A stretch of 64,000 bases of DNA from Streblospio benedicti (GCA_019095985.1 CM032660.1:38107845-38171844), one strand, 5' to 3'; counted from the stretch's first letter, positions 50,201-57,775 are shown. The notes: a model not told the origin generated them from the sequence alone. Program-made: numbers and translations.

Positions 50201-52967
50201 TTTTTCAAGCTTTTTATATTTTTATTATTATTTCATAATCATGAATACTCTACATGTACATTATAGCACAAAGACCACGATGGAGGAGGTGATGGAAGTG
50301 AAGAAAGACAGATTGTGAAAGTGTCTCGTACAGAGGGAGACCGTCGATCGCCAATGCCAGGCACTGCATACAGCCACGCTTCGAGTGAGTTGGACTTTTT
50401 TTCAGTAACTTTTGTTACAGTAAATTTTCTTATCGTTCTAAAGAAACAGTCAAAGTATCTTCAATTTACAGATTTCAAACCAAACAGAAATAAAGTTTGT
50501 TATTTACAATAATGCATACATGTATAAAGCTACGTCATGCTTTAATTGAACGTGTTTGCTCTTGACCTAGATATGGCTGCTGATTCATCGTCGAACAAGT
50601 CCCGAGCACATGCTGATGGAGGGCTCACCCCACTAGAGTTTGTGAAGAACAAGATAGTGGAGGCGATGATTTCAGGCAGTGGAGATGTTTCTCCTGTAAG
50701 ACCTGATTCCCGGTCCAGTGACGGTAGGCCGCCGCCGCCGCCGGCACAGCAGCAGCAGCAGCAGCAGCAACAACAACAACAACAACAGCAACAAAAGCAG
50801 CAGCAGCAGGGACCATCCAGCTCATCACAAGTTTGTCACATTTTCTCATTTATAAAATGCGATTTTGTCAATGTACCTCTGTTTCATTTAATTCTATGAC
50901 AAATTGTATGTGTCTTTTTTCCTCAATGATCACCATTTGTCATATTTTAGACATAATTGGAGATCACAATTACAAGTATAACAAAGATTGAAAGTGCCGA
51001 TAACATTCATTGCTATTGTGCTACAGGTGTCTGGATCAGAGAGTAGTGGCCGTGATAAGCGAATGATTTCCCAAGATACTGGAAGCTCTCGCGGCAGCGG
51101 CTATTCTTCACTTGGGGCAGCGGGTAGTAATGTTGACAGTAGCACTGGTCGACAGAGCTGGCCATATCGACAGTGAGTATGGCACAATGCTATAGACTTG
51201 GCCATGGCTTTTTGAAAAATGATTGTATTTTCTAACAGGTAGAATTTTAATTTTATAATTTTGTAGCTTAAAAAAACTACTAGATGTGATACATTGAAAT
51301 CATACTCTTCAATGATTAAAAACCCATCCTGCAGTCTAATATGCAGTTAAAAAGAATCTTAGTATAGCCCTGTATATTAAATGACCATCAATTGTGACCT
51401 AATTTTTTATTTACACATATATGCCACTAAATAGTTACAGAATATATTTTAAAACATTCTTCATACAAAGATTTTTCACCAGAATTTAATTTTTCACTTT
51501 TGAAGGTCCAAAGAGGACAGCTCTCCACGACCATCACCAGGAGGCCCAGAGGCTGCACCATCGCCCTCTTATCAGTCTGGCCGACAGCCGTCCCAGAGTC
51601 CACATGTCTCATCAGAGGGGCCTTCACATAGCCCTAGAACAGCACCCACCTCAAGGTATGTTGTGGTATTGTCCTGGCACCAATTCTTTTCCTACCTTTT
51701 TGCTCATAGACACTTCTTTTGAAAATTATTAGAAATGATTTTAAGTAAAATGCTGCACATACAAAAAAAAGGTATGTGCTTGTAAGTAACCGAGGATATG
51801 TGCACTTAAAGAAATTTGTTACTTTTTACAAACCATTTGTTATAATTTTTCAAGTTAGTCCTAAGGAAAAAAAATTGTTTCGACTGGAATAAAATTGGTG
51901 TCAGAACAAAAGAATTTTTGAACATTTATTTTCAAAATATTTAATGCATATTGTGATGCTAGCCCAACTAATCATGCACTATATCTTTTTTAGTGGATAA
52001 AAGCACTGCACCAACCAATCATTTTTATCAATACAATACTGAGTAGTCATCTTAGAATTACATTCCTTTCAGTTCTGCCAAATCCCCGGTTAGGTCAGGA
52101 CCTACAGATGAAGTTGCAACGAGCAGTTCGTCGCCGGGGGACCCTCAGCCAACACCTTCCCCAGTACCAACTACTCATGACACAGCAGACAGCTCAGGAT
52201 CACCGTCTCGTACAAAGTCTCCTCATCCTACCTCAAGTACGGCAGCAGCTGCTGCTACACAGAGGGATGGGCCATCGCAGTCTTCAGATCAGGTTGGTCT
52301 GATGTTTAGATGCTATGGATAAAAGATTTGGTTGAGTAATTAAGTATATAACCTTGTGCATTTGGAATATTGCAATTGGTAATTTGAATGAACATTATTT
52401 CTCCTCGATGTACTTGTTTTTTTTATTGTATTTTTAATTTGTCCAAAGACGAGGTAATCAAATTACTTCATCGATAACTGACATTTTTTAATTGTTTGCA
52501 AATTTCAATGTTAAGGTATATTTTTAAAGCCGGTTTCTCAAGTAATTAGGTACTGCTAATCCCTTACAGACTTCATTAATAGTAGTTGTAAATTCCTATA
52601 CAAAAAGTTAGATGTGATGTTAGGAAGGTATAAGCAATTGTGGTTCGATATTAAAGTTCATAATCATGCTACCTCAGGAGGATTAAGCTGGAAATGAGAA
52701 CTCTAAATAATTTCACGTTTAAAATTAGATCTACATGGTGAAATATCTGTAGAAAATATCTGTGGTTGATTTCAGGTGAGTACTTCTGGCGCCCACCGGC
52801 CTTGTGGCTCATCGAGTGGTGCGGGTCCCGGGCGAGCCGCTCAGTCGTCATCAGACCCACCGGCAAGCACCACCTCACCCTCGGTCAGCCGGCAGGGCTC
52901 AGGAGGACAGCCCCAACAGAGCCCTGCTATGTCAACCCAGTACGAAAACCTCTCTGATGATGACTGA
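14484..52967 (+). CDS. NCOR1: Nuclear receptor corepressor (NCoR/SMRT/SMRTER family), complete CDS in 57 exons
   Basis: Scaffold of the nuclear SMRT/NCoR-HDAC3 repressor complex. Exons: 14484-14611, 16429-16605, 17042-17114, 17558-17721, 19083-19281, 19435-19608, 20287-20400, 20868-20927, 21058-21090, 22193-22294, 23155-23207, 23379-23445, 23609-23775, 24070-24139, 26773-26898, 27135-27245, 27387-27580, 27804-27891, 28006-28120, 28232-28418, 30933-31048, 31140-31259, 31655-31708, 31860-32002, 32340-32556, 33018-33182, 33428-33742, 34124-34270, 34420-34524, 35160-35314, 35877-36065, 36219-36319, 36540-36646, 36901-37063, 37731-37871, 38017-38182, 38433-38579, 38915-39039, 39197-39387, 39542-39691, 39814-39889, 40427-40574, 41016-41236, 41382-41475, 41579-41759, 42652-42896, 43504-43624, 46888-47064, 47404-47594, 48192-48285, 49788-49870, 50267-50384, 50571-50830, 51027-51172, 51506-51655, 52073-52292, 52776-52967. 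Their summed length is 8136 nt (2711 codons plus stop) and every junction keeps phase. Human NCOR1 is about 2440 residues. All borders are GT-AG except the AT-AC and GC-AG introns beside SANT2. The symbol names the family, since invertebrates usually have one co-orthologue of NCOR1 and NCOR2. Confidence 0.95.
17751..18668. mobile_element. Non-autonomous DNA transposon, CAG...CTG ends, 6-bp target duplication
   Basis: Perfect 15-bp terminal inverted repeats: CAGTCTATGCCAAAT at 17751-17765 and ATTTGGCATAGACTG at 18654-18668. Subterminal GTCAGTC/GACTGAC motifs are repeated on both sides. The element is flanked by CATGGT on both sides (17745-17750 and 18669-18674). No long reading frame. CAG-type ends suggest a hAT-like element, although classical hAT duplications are 8 bp. 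Inserted in NCoR intron 4. Confidence 0.8.
19435..24139 (+). CDS. NCOR1: NCoR exons 6-14: coiled-coil / GPS2-TBL1 binding region, residues 248-527
   Basis: Exon 6 ends with [20 protein letters not shown] and HKLKKKQ. This is close to human LSKEELIQSMDRVDREIAKV, the coiled coil that binds GPS2 and TBL1. Exon 7 gives [13 protein letters not shown], exon 8 [18 protein letters not shown], exon 11 [16 protein letters not shown], and exons 12-13 the basic helical stretch with [19 protein letters not shown] and [20 protein letters not shown]. Exon 14 holds [17 protein letters not shown]. Exons 9 and 10 (33 and 102 nt) have no obvious human match and are in-frame cassettes, so they could be skipped without frame change. 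Exon 14 has a TAGTAG tandem acceptor at 24067-24072. Confidence 0.92.
19800..20035 (+). mobile_element. LINE fragment in NCoR intron 6
   Basis: A frame at 19809-20018 reads [20 protein letters not shown], then [20 protein letters not shown] and RGPIYADL. This is the C-terminal tail of a LINE reverse transcriptase protein of the same general kind as the fragment at 1837-2215. Both ends are truncated. Confidence 0.7.
24209..26525. mobile_element. TTAA-type MITE (piggyBac-like?), split by a later insertion
   Basis: The left end CCCATTCGTATCGG at 24209, preceded by TTAA (24205-24208), matches the right end CCGATATGAATGGG at 26512-26525 in inverted orientation with one mismatch. The right flank is TTGC instead of TTAA, so the duplication is decayed or the family call is wrong. 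Without the inner insertion the element is about 1.03 kb. No transposase frame is seen. It lies in NCoR intron 14. Confidence 0.5.
25198..26475. mobile_element. Non-autonomous DNA transposon nested in the TTAA-type element
   Basis: 12-bp perfect inverted ends CAGAGTTGCCAA (25198-25209) and TTGGCAACTCTG (26464-26475). It is flanked by CTAATG on both sides (25192-25197 and 26476-26481). Just inside both ends are repeated ATTCCGAAAT / ATTCAGAAATTT blocks. Only short, unrelated frames inside. The terminus looks hAT-like; the 6-bp duplication is the same length as for the 17751-18668 element. Confidence 0.8.
26773..27580 (+). CDS. NCOR1: NCoR exons 15-17: deacetylase-activating region and SANT1, residues 528-671
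   Basis: Exon 15 reads [20 protein letters not shown] then [14 protein letters not shown], corresponding to human VIPPMMFDAEQRRVKFINMN. Exons 16-17 encode SANT1: [34 protein letters not shown], then [20 protein letters not shown]. In vertebrate NCoR/SMRT, this segment with SANT1 binds and activates HDAC3, with inositol phosphate at the interface. After SANT1 the sequence turns Lys- and Pro-rich ([15 protein letters not shown]). Confidence 0.95.
27804..31259 (+). CDS. NCOR1: NCoR exons 18-22: Cys-rich (probable zinc-binding) segment between the SANT domains, residues 671-880
   Basis: Exons 18-19 are acidic, Ser/Pro-rich linker. Exon 20 contains [19 protein letters not shown], then [17 protein letters not shown]. 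Exon 21 continues [20 protein letters not shown] and exon 22 has [17 protein letters not shown]. The spacing gives repeated CxxC pairs (CAVC, CSSC, CCSAC) plus CPIPTC, as in GATA-type or treble-clef zinc sites. I do not recall this segment in human NCOR1 or NCOR2; a similar one exists, as far as I remember, in insect SMRTER. Junction phases agree at all borders. The 2.5-kb intron 20 (28419-30932) holds unclassified repeat DNA with a GGGGGGAATCCCCCC palindrome near 29991. Confidence 0.88.
31377..31570. other. GC-richer island in NCoR intron 22
   Basis: About 190 bp with clearly higher GC than the surrounding intron and open frames on both strands (plus: [37 protein letters not shown]). No splice borders connect it to the NCoR frame. 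It could be a fragment of a processed copy of another gene or of a mobile element. Not identified. Confidence 0.35.
31655..32002 (+). CDS. NCOR1: NCoR exons 23-24: SANT2 domain, residues 880-945
   Basis: Exon 23 (31655-31708) encodes [17 protein letters not shown] and exon 24 (31860-32002) continues [20 protein letters not shown] then [20 protein letters not shown]. Human NCOR1 reads [20 protein letters not shown]...HGRNWAAIAKMVGTKSEAQC. SANT2 of vertebrate NCoR/SMRT binds histone tails. Joining 31708 to 31860 is the only join that keeps the domain intact. It makes intron 23 (31709-31859, 151 nt) begin with ATAAGT and end with AC. Exon 24 is followed by a GC donor (AAG|GCAAGT at 32003). Confidence 0.93.
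32340..34270 (+). CDS. NCOR1: NCoR exons 25-28: Ser/Thr/Gln-rich region with first polyQ tract, residues 946-1227
   Basis: Exon 25 starts [20 protein letters not shown], aligned with human QCESVASTVSAQEDEDIEAS, and continues with an acidic stretch. Exon 26 is Ser/Thr-rich and exon 27 ends in a CAG/CAA tract (about 33620-33735) coding for about 38 Gln with single His and Pro interruptions. Exon 28 encodes a Ser/Pro-rich segment with [17 protein letters not shown]. Exons 26 and 27 have tandem acceptors (TAGCAG at 33015-33020, CAGCAG at 33425-33430). The region is probably disordered. Confidence 0.88.
34420..35314 (+). CDS. NCOR1: NCoR exons 29-30: amphipathic motif [13 protein letters not shown], residues 1227-1313
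   Basis: Exon 29 (34420-34524) contains [20 protein letters not shown]. The part IHHAIERNL fits the extended CoRNR pattern (I/L)xxxIxxx(I/L), so this could be a further nuclear-receptor contact, although the three classical sites lie much further downstream. Exon 30 (35160-35314) encodes [20 protein letters not shown], with SHIAYHIES resembling the human ALYQRHIKAMHES position. Intron 29 is largely occupied by a palindrome that starts about 9 nt after the donor. Confidence 0.85.
34534..34897. repeat. Long palindrome in NCoR intron 29
   Basis: Left arm 34534-34676 and right arm 34736-34897 are inverted copies with few mismatches and a few indels. Shared blocks include AACACTTTAGGGGTTTC / GAAACCCCTAAAGTGTT, AATAGAATTTGGTTT / AAACCAAATTCTATT and ACAAAAGATCAT / ATGATCTTTTGT. 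The spacer is about 59 bp. No coding capacity; it could be a foldback MITE or a local inverted duplication. Confidence 0.9.
35551..35730. mobile_element. Foldback/MITE-like hairpin, copy 2 of the family
   Basis: Arms carry CTATTGGAAAC / GTTCCAATAAG-like ends, GCGTTGG / CGACGCAAC and AAGACTTTCGATGTCAC / GTGACATCGAAAGTCTT. The core CAGTTGGTCACATGACCAC and ATGGTGGCAGTCATGTGAC match the cores at 831-922 and 47750-48015. It lies in NCoR intron 30. A shorter hairpin (GACTTGGGGTCAATTA / TAATTGACCCCAAGTC) lies at 34953-35053. Confidence 0.7.
35877..38579 (+). CDS. NCOR1: NCoR exons 31-37: RGSI-GTP repeat region, residues 1314-1651
   Basis: Exon 31 is rich in RD/DPR steps ([14 protein letters not shown]). 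Exons 34-35 contain three copies of the family's Gly-Ser-Ile repeat: [27 protein letters not shown]; vertebrate NCOR1 has many more of these. Exon 36 reads [27 protein letters not shown], then [13 protein letters not shown]. Exon 37 reads [20 protein letters not shown], matching human RQTILNDYITSQQMQVN. Exon 36 has a CAGCAG tandem acceptor (38011-38016). All junction phases agree. Confidence 0.92.
38915..41475 (+). CDS. NCOR1: NCoR exons 38-44: Pro/Gln-rich linker with second polyQ tract, residues 1652-1986
   Basis: Exon 40 encodes [20 protein letters not shown], aligned with the human ALAALVDAAASAPQ segment. Exon 42 contains a Gln/Arg-rich helical stretch ([20 protein letters not shown]). 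Exon 43 ends in a polyQ tract coded by mixed CAG/CAA (about 41146-41221), followed by PRDV. The rest is low-complexity Pro/Ser/Gln sequence without a folded domain. Intron 41 contains a MITE (39911-40093). Confidence 0.9.
39911..40093. mobile_element. MITE, AGTAGAACCTCC family, copy 2
   Basis: The left end TACAATAGTACCTCTCTATT and the right end AATCGGAGGTTCTACTGTA are inverted and similar. Internal GGTGGTCT, AGAGGTTCC and AAGTGGTCTC blocks match the copy at 12281-12443. TA flanks both ends. No reading frame. Inserted in NCoR intron 41. Confidence 0.7.
41579..43624 (+). CDS. NCOR1: NCoR exons 45-47: first CoRNR motif (LIDAII), residues 1987-2168
   Basis: Exon 45 contains [20 protein letters not shown], aligned with human KTTITAANFIDVIITRQIAS, the most N-terminal nuclear-receptor interaction motif of NCOR1. 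The core LIDAII (residues about 2008-2013) fits (L/I)xx(I/V)I. It is followed by [20 protein letters not shown]. Exon 46 is Pro/His-rich and exon 47 Ser/Thr-rich. Intron 47 (43625-46887, 3.3 kb) holds a Penelope-like fossil. Confidence 0.93.
43990..45765 (-). mobile_element. Penelope-like element fossil in NCoR intron 47 (antisense)
   Basis: Minus-strand protein pieces in order: [20 protein letters not shown] (reverse transcriptase N part), [38 protein letters not shown] (palm motif A region), HGAAMGSP (motif B region), [20 protein letters not shown] with [11 protein letters not shown] (thumb), a remnant GIY-YIG domain ([15 protein letters not shown]) and the tail [19 protein letters not shown]. 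The copy lacks its 5' end and is broken in several places. It is a different subfamily from the element at 4091-5325. Boundaries are approximate; the left boundary follows the end of the recognisable tail. Confidence 0.85.
45958..45986. repeat. AACT tetranucleotide microsatellite
   Basis: About seven tandem AACT units directly followed by ATATGTTTGTATGTATGT. It lies beside the Penelope-like fossil in NCoR intron 47. Confidence 0.9.
46888..48285 (+). CDS. NCOR1: NCoR exons 48-50: second CoRNR motif (HIDMII), residues 2169-2323
   Basis: Exon 48 begins [20 protein letters not shown], aligned with human RLITLADHICQIITQDFA, a main nuclear-receptor interaction motif. The core IDMII lies at residues about 2179-2183. 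Two in-frame donors are possible for exon 48: after 47064 (TCAG|GTGGGT) and after 47112 (CCAG|GTGAGA), differing by 16 codons. Exon 49 encodes [20 protein letters not shown], and exon 50 a short Gln/Ser-rich piece. Introns 49 and 50 carry foldback-type repeats. Confidence 0.92.
47697..48084. mobile_element. Foldback/MITE-like element, copy 3 of the family (best-defined ends)
   Basis: Perfect 15-bp inverted ends GGAACCTGTCATTTT (47697-47711) and AAAATGACAGGTTCC (48070-48084), with CAGTTGGTCACATGA and GTAACCAACTGAG further inside. 388 bp, no reading frame. No clear target duplication found. Located in NCoR intron 49. Confidence 0.8.
48482..49335. mobile_element. Foldback element with ~160-bp diverged inverted arms
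   Basis: The left arm (48482-48640) and right arm (about 49155-49335, read in reverse) align over their length. Shared blocks are GTTAATGTGCGTAAT-like, AAAAGCTTTTGTGCGG / CCGCACAAAAGCTC, AATGTTTACTTTTGAAA / TTTTCAAAAGTAAACATT, TTTTTCACTG-like and GTCCATGCAC / GTGCATGGAC. The centre is about 500 bp without a frame. It lies in NCoR intron 50. Confidence 0.7.
49788..52967 (+). CDS. NCOR1: NCoR exons 51-57: third CoRNR position, third polyQ tract and conserved C terminus
   Basis: Exon 52 reads [20 protein letters not shown], aligned with human KSNSRKSKSPIPGQGY. Exon 53 (50571-50830) starts NMAADSSS and contains [20 protein letters not shown], aligned with human NLGLEDIIRKALMGSF, the C-terminal receptor-interaction motif. 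The Ile-Ile pair is Val-Lys here. A CAG/CAA tract follows (about 50746-50812). Exons 54-56 are Ser/Pro-rich. Exon 57 ends [15 protein letters not shown] before TGA at 52965, matching human LSAQYETLSDSDD at the C terminus. The exact C-terminal match shows the coding region is complete at its 3' end. Confidence 0.95.
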
Positions 52968-54030
52968 TACATGTGTTAATAACAATGCATTGTGAACCCT
53001 TCCCTACGGATGACTTGGTTGTCATCGAGGGTGTTTTTTAGAGAAGCGAACTGGTTTTATATCTGAAGGACAATATATTATTACCTCATGTTCAATACAG
53101 ATGTTTTTAATGTTTTTAATTAGCTAGAAGAGTGCGTTGATTGAAGCTTACTTATGGCGTTTAAATGCTATGTATTATGTACATTATGTACATTGTGTAT
53201 TGATAGCGTTCTTACTGTAATAGCATCCTTTATTATAGCAATGTTGTAGTGGTGATTTATAAATGATTAGTGAAAGACATTGGCTTCATGAATTATACAC
53301 ATTCTCTAATTATACTCAAGTATTCAAGTTATTTCAATATAATATATTATGTTTATTGTTTTGTGAATTGTCAATGGATTGCATATTGATCAATTGTTAC
53401 ATAATAATAATACTGCTGATATTGTTCACATATTTGCCAAAATTGTATTTGTGTGAGGAAAAGAAAAGCAATTTTCTTTTCAGTGCTTTTGAATGTGTAT
53501 ACAATTTAGTTTTGAGAACTACATGTATTTCAAATATCTTGGTGCTGGATGGTGTTCATGATTGTGCATCAATAGAAATTCATATCATGCCATAGCTTTC
53601 AATTAAATTAAAGTATTACATAAGTTTCATTTAAAGTCCACCACCACTATCTATTGCCTTAATTGCACATTCAATCTCTTTTTATTCTTATTTAATTGAT
53701 TAAGTTCATTTTTGTGTGAAAAGTTTTGGTATATAAGATTTGATTACCTGGTAGATCTTTCCCTCCAAAAATCATTACATTTTGTTTGCATATATATATC
53801 ATGTAGCAATTTTTGTAACCTAGTATCTGAATATTTTTATGATTAGTTTGCTTGCATAATTTTTACTTGTAATACATGTACTTGGAGTTTTAGATGTTCT
53901 TTTACACTAAACCTTAAACATTGTTTTTGCATAGATACTCCGTATATAAAGATGATAATTTTATAACCAAGTATTGTATACTTTTGTTGAATACTAATCA
54001 ATTTACAATAAAATGAAAATCATGCATATT
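52968..54030 (+). other. NCOR1: 3' untranslated region of the corepressor gene
   Basis: AT-rich sequence without coding features following the stop codon. AATAAA at 54007-54012 is a good polyadenylation signal, so the transcript probably ends shortly after, near 54025-54035. Confidence 0.65.
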
Positions 54031-54511
54031 ATTTGTACATTCATTTTTAATGTATATTATCTTTATACGTCTTTCTGTCCTTACCACTATAATTAATTTC
54101 AAACTGCAAAACACAACATAGAATTAAAAAAACCCAAAGAACTGTTTCATCTCTAGAGACCTTTTCAATTACCATCACTGAAATTATAATAGTAATTTGA
54201 AAGACCTTTAAACATGATACGATTGACTACCACTTACTTAATACATTTATTGTTAATACATTTTAATGTGATAACAATATCAAAATAACATAGATATACT
54301 TCATAATTCATATATACATGAACATATACTCAAGATTCAATTGCTACAAGTGTGTGTATAGTATCTGATGGTTAGTGTGACACTGGAAACCCTCCCTCTA
54401 TTCCGAATGGACCCTAAAAATAGTTTATTCTGGTTCTCTTTGATAGTATGCGTAGGAATCATAAAATTTCTATAAAGTATTCTGGTAACTTGGTATACAG
54501 CATATGGATTC

Positions 54512-54775
54512 ATGTTATTTTCTCTTTGTTTTCATTCTTTTGCTGTCAATAATTATTCCAAAAAGCGATCAAAACTTTACATATCTTTATTTATTTACAT
54601 GTTTCGAGTCAACAGACTCCTTCTCAAATTTGTTGAATACTAATCAATTTACAATAATAAATTTGAGGAGTCTGTTGACTCGAAACATGTAAATGAATAA
54701 AGATATGTAAAGTTTTGATTGTTTTTTGGAATAATTATTGACAGTAAAAGAATGAAAACAAAGAGAAAATAACAT
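54512..54775. repeat. Palindrome whose loop copies the corepressor 3'-UTR end
   Basis: The left arm 54512-54631 and right arm 54659-54775 are inverted copies with few mismatches (ATGTTATTTTCTCTTTG... pairs with ...CAAAGAGAAAATAACAT). The 27-bp loop, with 2 bp of the left arm, repeats 29 bp of the upstream 3'-UTR: 54629-54657 equals 53983-54011 exactly (TTTGTTGAATACTAATC onwards to ACAATAA). Confidence 0.9.
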
Positions 54776-55963
54776 AAAATTTCTATTTTACACAGCATTG
54801 TAGGGATCCATGTTTATGTTTAAACACCCACTACATCTTCATCTCACATTTGACTATTTATACGATGGAAACGCAGCAGTGGAAAGCTAGAAAGAAAAAA
54901 ATTTCTAAAGTCCCGGTTCTGATCTGATAGCAACTCTTTTACCCACTTACCCCGGTTCTGTTGGATCCTACATACATGTATATACATTGATATATTTTTC
55001 TCCCCATATATAGCCAGTGGTACTGACTATGAAGAAGACATAATGCAAACTCGCCTAACTAAATCTGGCAAGGTGGATCTAGTCTACAATGCGTATTTAG
55101 ACTAGTACCGTACATGTAGTGAGCGGTGCTGTAGAAGATGTAAGAAATGTAACATGTGGATGTAAACTAAATCATGTGAGTATCTATTGAAAATGTCAGA
55201 GGTAGAGGTAATGGGAAAGTGTCTTCATCTTTATTGAAAATACAATTGAAAGGGAAGTGTCACCCAACATTGTCGAATTAATAGGATCTAAAGAGTGAAC
55301 ATTACTCATTTCCATGTCCGGATCATTCATGAATCATGGATATGACATGTACTGGCAGTGGCAGTGGATCATTTTGTGAGGTCAATGACCTCTAGTTTGT
55401 ACTGAACTAGATTACCGGTATGAAATACTTGGTGATTAATTTTACCAGTTTAGATCTAGATTTAATCTTCCTGTTCTTCAGGTCTAATTAATCTTCTAAT
55501 TATGAGTCCATTTAATGAAATATAGTGTTCTATATCATTGACTATATTTTAAAGATAGTTCTCATTATTTTGCTAATTAATGAGTGTGTATGTATGTATG
55601 AAATTGTATTAGGCTCATATTAATATAGTAGTGTATTAGGCTTATAAGGTAGGTAGGTCTGCCGTACAAAACCATGTGTCTTGTTTGCTGGTGCATAAGT
55701 CAATGGCAGACCACAACTGTTTGTCGCGTAAATGGCCAATAATTGGCCATCATTAATTAATTGCCCTAACGTAAGATAGTTGATTGGTTCGGACTAGAAT
55801 CACATGCATTTTGTTTATTTGCTGTAGTTGCCGGACACCTGCTTAGAACATATAGACCGGTAGACGCTATGTTTGTTTACATGAGGAGGTATTAAATTCT
55901 CTCACTTCCAGTGTTATTTATGAATGAATGTAGCCGTAGCAGATTTCTTTCTCTCTTGGCAGG

Positions 55964-56458
55964 CTACTGGTCGTTCACATATTTTTCGGTATACGAGAAA
56001 TATCGCGTTTTTGCTGCACATATCCAACAGTCGGTATCCAAAGCTATTCATCCGATATCTATGGTTCACAACCTAATATGTTCCAACAAGTTATTATCTA
56101 TGAAATGCTTGTAGCTGTAGTTATCTTACTTTTCAACATTTTTCAGTGCATTTTTGAGTACAACTCGTGCACTTCCTGAACTGCTGACGGACGATTTACG
56201 TACAAACTCGATGAGTATAATACGAAGCGCGTTCAAAATGATGACGTTATTGCACGAGTTGTACTCAAAAATGCACTGAAAAATGTTGAAAAGTAAGATA
56301 ACTACAGCTACAAGCATTTCATAGATAATAACTTGTTGGAACATATTAGGTTGTGAACCATAGATATCGGATGAATAGCTTTGGATACCGACTGTTGGAT
56401 ATGTGCAGCAAAAACGCGATATTTCTCGTATACCGAAAAATATGTGAACGACCAGTAG
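55964..56458. repeat. Perfect 208-bp inverted repeat with 79-bp spacer
   Basis: Left arm 55964-56171 (CTACTGGTCGTTCACATA... to ...GTACAACTCGTGCA) and right arm 56251-56458 are, by my base-by-base reading, exact reverse complements with no mismatch or gap. The spacer 56172-56250 is unrelated. No protein frame runs through the arms. It may be a recently inserted foldback element, a recent inverted duplication, or an assembly artefact at a haplotype junction. Confidence 0.9.
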
Positions 56459-56676
56459 TTAATTTGCATAAATTTACTTCGAACTTACAAAACGTAACAT
56501 AATCCATGCAGGAATGTTGAGAGAAACACAGTGGATGTTTAAAAGGATGCGACGAGCGCACTGTATTTTATGCTATATATATTTGCTGTCTTCTTGAAAT
56601 CAGCCATCCATGAAAAATTATCTAAGCAAACTGTTTATGTTAGTGGGAGAAATAGGGTGTTGCATTTTCGCTCTGC

Positions 56677-57775
56677 TCACGTGGAGCTGTGACAACTCCA
56701 CACGGTGAGATATTTTCTTATGTCACACTCAAACCCATGCAATGCCCTTTTAACCTCTTCAATGTTACCAACTATCGCATGCTGCGAACGCTCCAGCAAC
56801 TTCAATTGATTATATTGGTTCATACCAACACAATGAACACATTCAAGAATATTCAATTGATTAGATGGTGGTTTGATGTCATCGGTGGCTGTCAGGAAGA
56901 TGTTATAGACAGCAGGCAGGTCGGCTGCCGATGACATCACACTACCATCTCATGATGAATAGGTGGATATGACTGAAGAAAACCTTGTAAAAGGTTGAAA
57001 GCTATGTGAAGTACTTTCATAAATTTTAGCTGGAAAGTATATACTATAGAGTATAAAAAAACTTTGATAAATATGTAAAACTCTAGCAGACACAACACAT
57101 CTTCAATATTTTGAATTTTCTACTTTGTGGCATTATTCCCTGCGTATGATTCCCAAATCAAATGCTAGTATGTGCTCGAATAGTAATTTTTGAAGCCAAT
57201 CATACAAAGTTGTTTTGCCACACCATCTTGTAAAATGACACACTTTTTCTTGAGCAAGTGTGCAAAAAAATGGCACATGCTGTTTTTCATCCAGAGCTGT
57301 TATCACTATTGCACAACTTATAACTGGCAAGTGTAATGTATTATGTGGAATAACAACATTTATTTATTTTTTGTCATACAAATGCCAATTACCATCATAA
57401 AGTTTAGAGGATTATACCACTTATTTCTGAAAATTATTGATAGGCAATTTTTTTGTTATTAAAAAAATTGTGACCAATTGTCATAAAATATCACTTCGTG
57501 ATGACGTTTATTTTTTCTCTTGGTTTGAAAGCTTTGAGAGTATTCTCAATAAAACCCTCACTTGCGTTTCCTGAATACGCAGTAATAACAAACCCACGTG
57601 TGCGATTCAGAACATAAACAAGAAAACGTCTGGAACGTACAGCATATATATTTCTTAACAATGGAAAAGCAGCATTTGGCGTACAGCGGTTCAAGTGTGT
57701 ATTGTGATTATTTGGTATGGTACCAATATTTTCTGTATTAATGTCTGCAACGTTAAAGCTCCAAGAACCTTTCAT
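56677..57775 (-). pseudogene. Possible degraded DNA-transposon ORF (three minus-strand pieces)
   Basis: Three minus-strand frames in a row (57775-57491, 57330-57133, 56940-56677) have protein-like composition. The first contains NIYAVRSRRFLVYVLNRTRG followed by FVITAYSGNASEGFIENTLK, which faintly recalls the Gly-x-Ala-Ser-Asp-x-Phe-Ile block of DDE-type (Harbinger/IS4EU-like) transposases. The others read QEKVCHFTRWCGKTTLYDWL and GFECDIRKYLTVWSC. The pieces are not in a single frame, and no terminal repeats were found. Identity is a guess. Confidence 0.3.
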
